NCBI GenBank assembly: GCA_016865895.1
Contig: VGNY01000003.1
Coordinates: forward strand, 1 to 49,120
Direction of reading: 5' to 3'
DNA: 49,120 nucleotides
Source of the DNA: Chloroflexota bacterium
Lineage (GTDB): Bacteria > Chloroflexota > Dehalococcoidia > GIF9 > UBA5629
Part shown: piece by piece, positions 43,055-49,120 of the stretch
How positions within the stretch are numbered: the stretch's first letter is position 1
Layout: every line of letters begins with the position of its first letter
Made by a program: the position numbers and the translations under genes
Notes under the pieces: model-generated
What the model was told of the DNA's origin: nothing
Databases searched by the model: none
The model's input: only the letters and a program-made list of their open reading frames with translations

Positions 43055-43618
43055 CTAAATACCGACGCTACTTAGGAGCTCTTGCTTTAGGCTGCTCAAT
43101 CTTTCTTCTAATGGCCGTGCTAAATCGTTCAGCCTCTTTTGCCATTCCCCTTTAGCTCGAATGTTAATCTGGTTGATAGCTGTGCCTGAAATCCTTAACT
43201 GGTGTAGTATCTCCCTACCAGCCCTTTCTATCTCTCGCCTCTCATTATTCTCGGCCTCCCGGTATTCATGGAAAAGCTCTTTTATCTTGTCCATAATCTG
43301 CGCTGATGCTTCAGCCTTGGATAAACTGAGAATGCCTTGGCCTATCTCATCCAATTTTAGACTATATTCTAGGTCAATGCCTTCGACTAATCGGTGAAGT
43401 ACTGCCTGGCTTATTAATCCCTTATCCTGGCCACTATGTTTGCTAAGTTCAGCCTCCAGAAGACGAACATCATGCTGGCTAATGTATTTCTCAGCCAGCG
43501 TCTTTCCAATCAGGCGGCATCTGTTCTCTCTCTGCTTTTTCCGTTCCTCGGCTGTTAGCTCGCCTAGCTTATTGGCTTTCTCCTGGGCTATTTCCCAGGC
43601 GCTTTTGATTTCTCCCAC
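43055..43618 (-). CDS. Charged helical protein of unknown function
   Basis: A 187-residue, almost entirely helical protein, strongly charged: WEIAQEKANKLGELTAEERK, KTLAEKYISQHDVRLLEAEL, KIKELFHEYREAENNERREI, LNDLARPLEERLSSLKQELL. Coiled-coil formation is likely. It is convergent with rtcA (5 bases between ends) and divergent from the MBL gene. No catalytic motif is seen and I do not recognise the family. Confidence 0.6.
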   Translation of the reverse strand: MGEIKSAWEIAQEKANKLGELTAEERKKQRENRCRLIGKTLAEKYISQHDVRLLEAELSKHSGQDKGLISQAVLHRLVEGIDLEYSLKLDEIGQGILSLSKAEASAQIMDKIKELFHEYREAENNERREIERAGREILHQLRISGTAINQINIRAKGEWQKRLNDLARPLEERLSSLKQELLSSVGI

Positions 43619-43644
43619 TTATCTCAAACTTTACTAGAATCTAA

Positions 43645-43674
43645 TTGGTCTTCGGCGGCATTTTACACTATAAT
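43645..43674 (+). promoter_or_regulatory. Predicted promoter of the MBL hydrolase
   Basis: TTGGTC at 43645-43650, an 18-base spacer and a consensus TATAAT at 43669-43674. The ATG at 43693 lies only 18 bases after the -10, so the leader would be about a dozen bases and holds no clear ribosome-binding site. Confidence 0.5.
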
Positions 43675-43692
43675 TAAATTAGATTCAAAACT

Positions 43693-44430
43693 ATGCATCA
43701 GTCATCTAAATACTTTCAGTCTGTTCAGCTTGCTGAAGGCTTTTACTGCTACATCTGGCAGGGAAGGGGCAATAATTGCAACAGTTGCCTTTTTGCCAAC
43801 GTGCTCCGGGGTGAGCGTCCTCATGTCATCGTTGACCCGGGGCACATAACCAATGAGATGGGAGAAACTTGCCTCGATTATTTGAGCAAAGCTATAGAAG
43901 GAGATGGTTTCAAAGTTAGTGACATAGGCTTGATAATCAATACTCATAGCCATCCAGACCACTGCCAGGCAAATGAGTCAGTGATTAAGAAAAGTGGAGC
44001 TTGGGTCACTTTGTCTGCAGAAGAAGACGAATTTCGCAATACACTAGGGAAAAAGTTGTACTCCATGTTCAGAATGAAAGCGCCACAATTCACGCCCTTT
44101 TTCTTCCTCAAAGAGGGGACCTTGGAGCTAGGTGCTAAGAATAAAACTACACTCCAGGTTTTTCACACGCCGGGTCATTCCCCGGGCTCGATTTGCCTGT
44201 ACTGGCCCGACAATAAGCTCCTGATAACCGGAGATGTAGTCTTTTATGGCAGCATTGGCAGGACAGATTTTCCCAGCGGCAGCCTCTCATTGCTCAAGAG
44301 AAGTATAGACAGGTTATCGCAGCTTGATGTAGAGTGTCTGGTCCCCGGGCATAACACCGAATACGGCAGCATCATAAAAGGTAAGCTGAATGTAGAACGC
44401 AACTTTCAGGCAGTAAAATTGTTTCTCTAA
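43693..44430 (+). CDS. MBL-fold metallohydrolase
   Basis: A 245-residue metallo-beta-lactamase-fold hydrolase. The metal motif NTHSHPDHC (HxHxDH), the second His in VFHTPGHSPGSICLYW, the bridging Asp in LLITGDVVFYGSIGRTDFP and the last His in LVPGHNTEY are all present, so it should be active. The GSIGRTDFP phrase is glyoxalase II-like. The physiological thioester or other substrate is unknown. Confidence 0.9.
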   Translation: MHQSSKYFQSVQLAEGFYCYIWQGRGNNCNSCLFANVLRGERPHVIVDPGHITNEMGETCLDYLSKAIEGDGFKVSDIGLIINTHSHPDHCQANESVIKKSGAWVTLSAEEDEFRNTLGKKLYSMFRMKAPQFTPFFFLKEGTLELGAKNKTTLQVFHTPGHSPGSICLYWPDNKLLITGDVVFYGSIGRTDFPSGSLSLLKRSIDRLSQLDVECLVPGHNTEYGSIIKGKLNVERNFQAVKLFL

Positions 44431-44449
44431 AGGTTTACCTGTCACCATG

Positions 44450-44518
44450 GGCAATAGCGAAGAGTCTCAAAGTGCAGCATTAAGCGAGAGGGAGATTATT
44501 CGCTGCACTCAGAATGAC
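44450..44518. repeat. TCATTCTGAG-type repeat, degraded copy
   Basis: On the minus strand it reads GGTCATTCTGAGTGCAGCGA at one end, then AATCTCCCTCTCGC, AATGCTGCACTTTGAGACTC and TTCGCTATTGCCC. Same family as 17821-17885. It lies between the MBL gene and the next. Confidence 0.6.
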
Positions 44519-44546
44519 CTAGGTAAGGGTAGTAGGTTAGACTTCT

Positions 44547-45221
44547 ATGGAAGCCGATGAGAGAATTCAACATGCTATAGAGCACACAGAGGTGGTGAGG
44601 CCGCCTAAACAAAGTCTGGCTACCTTCGGCGCCACCAATATATACTATTATCTGGTTACCGAATTGACAGAGTGGGTAAATGTGGTTAGAGAAGGGAGAG
44701 TAATTGCTGCCCGACCAAAAATCGTAACCCCTTCTTATTTAATTAATCTCGAGGGATTTAGTCCACAGGCTAGAAGATTTATAGAGATGATGGCGGAAAG
44801 ATATCCCCATGAGCCCGGCATTTTTTACACGTACAAGAATGAGCCTAGAGAAATGAACATTGTTTCAGAATCTGTTCAGGCAGTGATAGAAAAACTTAAC
44901 CGACGTATAGATAGCCAGCGCGACCCACTAAGCGCCATCATTAAAGGTGTTGAAGAGCTCTGGGATGTGTCTCTGCTCAAGTTTACTTACGAGTTAACCA
45001 AAAGCTCGGTGTCTAACAATGTAGCTGAGCTGGAAAGAAGCGGACTTTTGCATACAGATGCTGCCGGTGTACCCCGAGACGCCAGAAATTATATCGAAGA
45101 GCTTTTCGAAAAAACAAAGCGAGACCCGTCTTGGGCACCTGAGCTGATATCTGAATTAAGACGATGGGGCCTGTTTTACGAGTATCAAGACAGGTTTCTC
45201 AGCCTGTTTAAGAAAAGATGA
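44547..45221 (+). CDS. Protein of unknown function with HTH-like segment
   Basis: A 224-residue protein. The N-terminal half (ATFGATNIYYYLVTELTEWV, REGRVIAARPKIVTPSYLIN) looks globular. Residues around 135-170 read VSLLKFTYELTKSSVSNNVA and ELERSGLL, resembling a winged-helix recognition unit. The C-terminus is charged and helical (WAPELISELRRWGLFYEYQD). I do not know its family; a DNA- or RNA-binding regulator is possible. It is separated from the wHTH gene at 45404 by a 182-base promoter-like gap. Confidence 0.6.
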   Translation: MEADERIQHAIEHTEVVRPPKQSLATFGATNIYYYLVTELTEWVNVVREGRVIAARPKIVTPSYLINLEGFSPQARRFIEMMAERYPHEPGIFYTYKNEPREMNIVSESVQAVIEKLNRRIDSQRDPLSAIIKGVEELWDVSLLKFTYELTKSSVSNNVAELERSGLLHTDAAGVPRDARNYIEELFEKTKRDPSWAPELISELRRWGLFYEYQDRFLSLFKKR

Positions 45222-45319
45222 TGGCTTCTAAATCTTATCACAGGTAGTTTTTTGTTTACCGGAAACAGAACATTCTTCTTGTGAAAACCGAAGGTTTTTG
45301 AAATAGTTGTCTAAGCCTA

Positions 45320-45350
45320 TTGACAAGAGTGCTTATAGTGGTACTATATT
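45320..45350 (+). promoter_or_regulatory. Possible promoter of the winged-helix gene
   Basis: A consensus TTGACA at 45320-45325 is followed after 19 bases by TATATT at 45345-45350, inside an AT-alternating stretch (GTACTATATTATATACTG). The spacer is longer than ideal. The AT-rich run could be an operator for the downstream regulator. Confidence 0.35.
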
Positions 45351-45403
45351 ATATACTGTAATGCCGGATACAGGGCGCTAGGAGATAGCAAGAGAGCAGT
45401 GCC

Positions 45404-45676
45404 ATGAACCTGAGAAGGTGCAATATCGAAATAATAGGTGACATGCTCAGGATAGGTGAGAATGGGGCTGGCAAAACTAAAATAATGTATAGCGCCAACA
45501 TGAGCTATAGCCAGTTACAAAAATATCTAAGCTTTCTTATCAGCCACGATTTCATTGATAGACTAGAAGTAGGCAATCCGAAGGTGACTTACCGGGTGAC
45601 TGAAAAAGGATTAGCTTTATTGAAAAGCATAGATACTGTACTGGAAGTTCTTGAATTCCGAGATGATAATTATTAG
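45404..45676 (+). CDS. ArnR1-like winged-helix regulator
   Basis: A 90-residue one-domain protein. CNIEIIGDMLRIGENGAGKT then KIMYSANMSYSQLQKYLSFL (helices 1-3), FIDRLEVGNPKVTYRVTEKG (wing) and a C-terminal helix ALLKSIDTVLEVLEF are typical of the archaeal-type ArnR1-like wHTH family also seen in Chloroflexota. These proteins act as small dimeric repressors. It starts a group of small genes leading to the GH3 gene and may control them; that link is inferred. Confidence 0.82.
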   Translation: MNLRRCNIEIIGDMLRIGENGAGKTKIMYSANMSYSQLQKYLSFLISHDFIDRLEVGNPKVTYRVTEKGLALLKSIDTVLEVLEFRDDNY

Positions 45677-45756
45677 TTTGAGTTCCTACTTGGTCTTCGA
45701 GTTGTATTTAAAGTGCTCAGGTTAATTCGTTAATTTTTGAAGAGGAGGAGTTGCCT

Positions 45757-46083
45757 ATGCCCGAAAAAAGAATGCTCATAGTAGACTCTGATGTAATAAG
45801 GAAGATAGATGAAAACCGAGGTGATATGACCATTTCGGATTTTATCAGCTTTCTTATCGACAGCCAGTTGAAACAGGATGCCAATGGACAAAATAGTAAC
45901 CACGTAACTAAAGAGGAATTCCGCCAGTTCGAACAGGGGATAAGAGAACTTCTGCGCAACTTTTTAGAATTTTTCCTCAGCTACGGACTAGAGTTGGGCA
46001 AACAACCAACAGATAGAGAGCTTGACAAGCTAGCTCACAAATTACAGGCCATGGGCATCAGTACCAAAGCCAAGAGCACCTAA
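45757..46083 (+). CDS. Small protein with ribbon-helix-helix-like start
   Basis: A 109-residue protein starting at ATG 45757 after AGAGGAGGAG. The first residues (KRMLIVDSDVIRKIDENRGD then MTISDFISFLIDSQL) fit a short strand and two helices of a ribbon-helix-helix or CopG-like unit; the rest (EEFRQFEQGIRELLRNFLEF) is amphipathic helix. It is preceded by the wHTH gene and followed by GH3. Function unknown; a DNA-binding helper is a fair guess. Confidence 0.6.
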   Translation: MPEKRMLIVDSDVIRKIDENRGDMTISDFISFLIDSQLKQDANGQNSNHVTKEEFRQFEQGIRELLRNFLEFFLSYGLELGKQPTDRELDKLAHKLQAMGISTKAKST

Positions 46084-46228
46084 AAGCCACACCTGCCCCA
46101 TTGCCTCCTCGCATTATACCCTCATTCCAATACGATAGAACTATCTTCTAGAACACAATCACTTCCCAAGCTAATTCAAACGTGCCATAGTAGTCCTAGG
46201 CTATTTAGTTTAGCTGAGGAGGTGCATT

Positions 46229-47905
46229 GTGTCTAAAATTCTGGAATTCTGGTACCAGGGGAGGCACGAGGAGCTGTGGCAGATGTGCTGTGGCTTTATA
46301 GACTTAAGCCTGGAGCAGTTTATGGCTATCCAGAAACGGTTGTTATTGGAGCAGCTCAGACTGCTTAAGAATTGCGAATTAGGCAAGAAGTTGATGCGTG
46401 GTGCCATGCCCGAAACTGTGGATGAGTTCCGGGAGCTGGTACCACTGACTACATACGCTGACTATTGCCCTGAATTGATAGAGTACAGAGAAGACGTATT
46501 ACCAACAAAACCTTTGTTGTGGCAGCATTCTGCAGGCAGGTCGTCTGAGTATGGATTTAAGTTGACTCCGTATAAATGGGTGCCCCTCACTACTAGATTC
46601 TGTCATGAGCTTGGAGTGCTGATGTTTGGTGCCGCGATTTTTGCCAGTTGCAAGACAAGAGGTGACCTCTCAGGACTTAGAGACCATGCTAAGGTTGTCT
46701 ACACCGTAGCTCCCAGACCTTACACCTCAGGTGTCCTAACTTACATTATGAGGGAACAAACCAATTCAGACTTTCTACCGCCCCTTGAGGAAGCGGAAAA
46801 GATGCCTTTCGAGGAAAGAATTGAACTTGGCTTTAGACAGGCTCTTTCTCAGGGGATTGATTTCTTCTTTGGTATGCCTATCGTTCTTGTCGGCGTTGGT
46901 GAAAGGCTTAGCCAGCGGTCAAATAAAGCAGACATTCGTCCCTTATTGTCCGAGCCAAGGGCATTGTTCCGCCTAGCTAAAGGATTGGTTAAGAGCAAGC
47001 TGGCTCGCCGTCCCATGCTGCCCAGGGACCTGTGGTCAATCAAGGGAATTATGTGTGGTGGTACTGATGGCGTTGTCCTCAAAGAGCGGATAAAGAATTT
47101 ATGGGGCAGATATCCCTTGGACACCTACACTTGTAGTGAAGCTGGCATTATAGCTACTCAGACCTGGGACTATAATAGTATGACCTTCATTCCCAATCTT
47201 AATTTCCTCGAGTTCATTCCGGAGGCGGAGTATACAAAGTGGGAGTTGGACAATTCCTACCAGCCGAAGACAGTGCTGCTTAGTGAGGTGAAAGCCGGTG
47301 AAAACTATGAGGTAGTCATCACCAACTTTCATGGTGGAGCTATGGTCAGGTACAGAATGAAAGATGTAATTAAGATAACTTCTCTGAAAAATGAAAGGCT
47401 CGGCATCGATATCCCGCAAATGACCTTTGAAGGCCGACTTGATGATATTATCGATATTGGTGGCATGATCCGTTTGACAGAAAGGGCAATCTGGCAGGCA
47501 ATAGAAACTACTAATATTCCTTACGCGGACTGGACAGCGCGTAAGGAGGTTGTTGATGGAAGGCCAGTACTTCACCTCTATATAGAGCTTAAAGACAACT
47601 ATATTGCCAGTGAGAAGGGTGTAGCTACAGCAGTACTCCAGCAGCTTAGAAAGTTTGATGAAGGCACTTTCTACGGCAGCTTGGCACGTATCGCAGACCC
47701 GAATCCGCTCAAGGTTACCTTGCTGTCTTGCGGTGCTTTCACTGATTACATAGCTCAGCGGCGGGCTGAAGGCGCTGATTTAGCTCATCTAAAGCCTCGT
47801 CACATCAATCCCTCAGAGAGGGAGCTTTCATTGTTAGGGGAGAAGATGAAAGTTGTGCCTGTAGAGGCGGCTGTGACTGAGACTGAAGTTGCGGCCAGGC
47901 AATAG
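46229..47905 (+). CDS. GH3-family acyl-adenylating enzyme
   Basis: A 558-residue bacterial member of the GH3 (auxin-responsive promoter) family, starting at GTG 46229 after GAGGAGG. GH3 enzymes adenylate a carboxylic acid and join it to an amino acid or another amine. The start (EFWYQGRHEELWQMCCGF), LVPLTTYADYCPELIEY, the modified phosphate loop WQHSAGRSSEYGFKLTPYKW, TYTCSEAGIIATQTW and ITNFHGGAMVRYRMKDVIKI are typical. The SAM methyltransferase 80 bases downstream may act on the same product. The substrate is unknown. Confidence 0.88.
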   Translation: MSKILEFWYQGRHEELWQMCCGFIDLSLEQFMAIQKRLLLEQLRLLKNCELGKKLMRGAMPETVDEFRELVPLTTYADYCPELIEYREDVLPTKPLLWQHSAGRSSEYGFKLTPYKWVPLTTRFCHELGVLMFGAAIFASCKTRGDLSGLRDHAKVVYTVAPRPYTSGVLTYIMREQTNSDFLPPLEEAEKMPFEERIELGFRQALSQGIDFFFGMPIVLVGVGERLSQRSNKADIRPLLSEPRALFRLAKGLVKSKLARRPMLPRDLWSIKGIMCGGTDGVVLKERIKNLWGRYPLDTYTCSEAGIIATQTWDYNSMTFIPNLNFLEFIPEAEYTKWELDNSYQPKTVLLSEVKAGENYEVVITNFHGGAMVRYRMKDVIKITSLKNERLGIDIPQMTFEGRLDDIIDIGGMIRLTERAIWQAIETTNIPYADWTARKEVVDGRPVLHLYIELKDNYIASEKGVATAVLQQLRKFDEGTFYGSLARIADPNPLKVTLLSCGAFTDYIAQRRAEGADLAHLKPRHINPSERELSLLGEKMKVVPVEAAVTETEVAARQ

Positions 47906-47987
47906 CACCAGAGTGCAGCCCAAAAATGTTTGCTCTGCTATTTTGGATAAATAACTTGATAACTGAAAAGCAAAGGGGAGGAAATTA

Positions 47988-48806
47988 ATGGCAAAATCAC
48001 AAGTCATCGAGAGAGAAGAAATTAACCTCAGGATAGAGGATTCAGTTTCTGAAGAATTGAGGTTCTGGCAGGAGTTTAACCAATTTACCCGCAGCAAACT
48101 CGGTCGTCCGTATCTTGAAGGTAAACTTTATGAGGAGTTAAAAAGGGGGATTATAGAGTTTTTGGGCTCGCCGGAAGGATGCTGGCTCGATGCCGGGTGT
48201 GGGAACCTACCGGCATCTAAATGGATTTTGGAAAAGGCACAGGGAAATGTACAAATTTGGGCTGGTGATATTGACGTCAATGGAGCTAATGAGGAAATTA
48301 GACAAATCAAAGACGCCCGTCTGATTACAATCGTGAATACAGACCTCACAGAAGAATGGCCATTCCCAAACGATTTCTTCGACGGTATCGTTGGAAACCA
48401 TGTTTTTACCTTTTTGACCAGAGCCCAAAAAACGGCAGAGAAAGCGAATGGAGTATTGAAAGAAGCTCTCCAAGAGGCCTACAGGGTTTTAAAACCGGGA
48501 GGAATACTAATCTGGACTATGCCCAACAAAAACGCCAGTACGTTGCGTGGATTGTTACACGTCCTGAAGTATTTGTTAGACCCTTCCCGCTGGCGAAAAT
48601 ATGGGCACTCTCTCCTCTTGACTTACTTGAAGACAATGAGATATACCCGGAAAATCGAACGGAAAAATAAAAAGGGGATTTATACACTTTTAGAAAAAGA
48701 GGAATGCGAGCGAATACTTCGCTCGATAGGTTTTACAGATTTGGAATGGAAGGATGTCTTTGCCAAACAATCTTGGCTAAGCAGAGCTAAGAAACCAGCT
48801 TGTTAA
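47988..48806 (+). CDS. Class I SAM-dependent methyltransferase
   Basis: A 272-residue protein. The AdoMet-binding motif I is CWLDAGCGNLPASKWILEKA, followed by IWAGDIDVNGANEE (acidic ribose binder), FPNDFFDGIVGNHVFTFLTR (motif post II) and EAYRVLKPGGILIWTMPNKN (motif III), as in UbiE/COQ5-like small-molecule methyltransferases. It has an AGGGGAGGAAATTA ribosome site. It is the last gene before the repeat tract; its nearest functional partner is GH3. Confidence 0.88.
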   Translation: MAKSQVIEREEINLRIEDSVSEELRFWQEFNQFTRSKLGRPYLEGKLYEELKRGIIEFLGSPEGCWLDAGCGNLPASKWILEKAQGNVQIWAGDIDVNGANEEIRQIKDARLITIVNTDLTEEWPFPNDFFDGIVGNHVFTFLTRAQKTAEKANGVLKEALQEAYRVLKPGGILIWTMPNKNASTLRGLLHVLKYLLDPSRWRKYGHSLLLTYLKTMRYTRKIERKNKKGIYTLLEKEECERILRSIGFTDLEWKDVFAKQSWLSRAKKPAC

Positions 48807-48856
48807 GAGTGTGTTTATCAATAATTCATTCCTAATGTAGCTCAGTCTCTCCGAAA

Positions 48857-48912
48857 ATGTAGTCCCGACCCTTTAGAGTCGGGTTCCCGAGGCTGAAGCC
48901 TCGGGGCTACAT
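48857..48912. repeat. Complete double-hairpin repeat with ATGTAG/CTACAT ends
   Basis: Runs from ATGTAG to CTACAT (6-base terminal inverted repeats) and contains CCCGACCCTTTAGAGTCGGG and CCGAGGCTGAAGCCTCGG hairpins in tandem. It is the clearest example of the family also seen at 9538-9585 and 49072-49120. It lies in the 314-base gene-free tail 48807-49120. Confidence 0.85.
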
Positions 48913-48946
48913 GTTTAATGTGCATCACCAATGTAGCTACAACTTT

Positions 48947-48961
48947 TCCCACAAAGTGGGA
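48947..48961. repeat. Palindrome TCCCAC-AAA-GTGGGA preceded by ATGTAGC
   Basis: A 6-base inverted repeat around AAA, 10 bases after ATGTAGCTAC. It looks like a degraded single-hairpin variant of the same repeat family. The stretch from 48962 to 49071 holds no recognisable gene or motif. Confidence 0.5.
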
Positions 48962-49071
48962 GAGCAAATAGTCAGTTAGAATTTTCGGACAGCCTCTTTT
49001 TACACCCCACACCAAATCTAATATTTCTATATGCTTGTTGTGATATCCCACCAACGTACGTATTTTTTAAC

Positions 49072-49120
49072 ATGTAGTGCGACCCTTCAGGGTCGCCTTT
49101 CCATAGGAGGCTTCAGCCTC
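49072..49120. repeat. Double-hairpin repeat, cut by the window edge
   Basis: Starts ATGTAGTGCGACCC; the GCGACCCTTCAGGGTCGC hairpin is followed by TAGGAGGCTTCAGCCTC, where the window ends. Same design as 48857-48912. Confidence 0.75.

Noticed and set aside
48842-49054. 70-codon minus-strand frame at the right end
   Set aside because: Half of it is the translated palindromic repeat; no domain or conserved pattern.

Overview
This window looks like part of a bacterial chromosome from an uncultivated, probably anaerobic Chloroflexota lineage (Dehalococcoidia-like). That placement is an inference. It rests on the gene mix (PolX with a PHP domain, Mut7-C RNase, bacterial GH3, two branched-chain-type ABC transporters with CoA ligases, a LacD-type aldolase), on the insert-bearing SecA, and on abundant short palindromic intergenic repeats of a kind common in such genomes. 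No rRNA or tRNA gene, CRISPR array or transposase gene was seen.

Region 1 (1-3883): the 5' end of an endonuclease III-like gene leaves the window on the minus strand. It is followed by prs and secA on the plus strand. Region 2 (3884-7767) is an accessory island between secA and polX. It holds VapBC, a RelB-like orphan antitoxin, an orphan HicB, an EVE-like plus NucS-like PD-(D/E)XK nuclease, a small zinc-ribbon protein, a broken DNA methyltransferase and a Phd/RelE pair. The last 58 bases of secA and the promoter behind it are duplicated on the far side of vapBC, so the module sits between direct repeats like a cassette inserted at the secA 3' end. Region 3 (7776-13923): polX, an unknown helical protein, a cupin gene flanked by inverted AT-rich repeats, valS and a solo HicB-like gene.

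Region 4 (13933-20057, minus strand) is a likely housekeeping operon: corA, a queuosine-precursor transporter, a Mut7-C RNase, NAD(P)HX repair, coaX and coaBC. CoaBC carries an extra C-terminal domain of about 95 residues. Region 5 (20205-31567, minus strand) is a compound uptake and activation cluster: LivG, an AMP-forming acyl-CoA ligase, LivH, LivM, a lipoprotein binding protein, LivF, two phenylacetate-CoA-ligase-like paralogues and an amidohydrolase. It diverges, from a strong promoter, against region 6 (31734-35123, plus strand), a glycolytic operon of LacD aldolase, pyruvate kinase and a PfkB sugar kinase. Region 7 (35217-39811, minus strand) is a second Liv operon whose livH is split by an apparent one-base deletion and whose binding-protein gene has its own promoter.

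Region 8 (39874-49120) is mixed: a HAD phosphatase, a cyclase remnant, an HEAAH metallopeptidase-like protein, RtcA, an MBL hydrolase, several proteins of unknown function, a winged-helix regulator, a GH3 acyl-adenylating enzyme and a SAM methyltransferase. Two families of palindromic repeats fill many intergenic gaps.

The best candidates for something undescribed are the secA-tail-flanked toxin-antitoxin cassette together with the EVE/NucS-like nuclease island, the CoaBC tail domain, and the paired PaaK-like proteins that lack the usual phosphate-binding loop.
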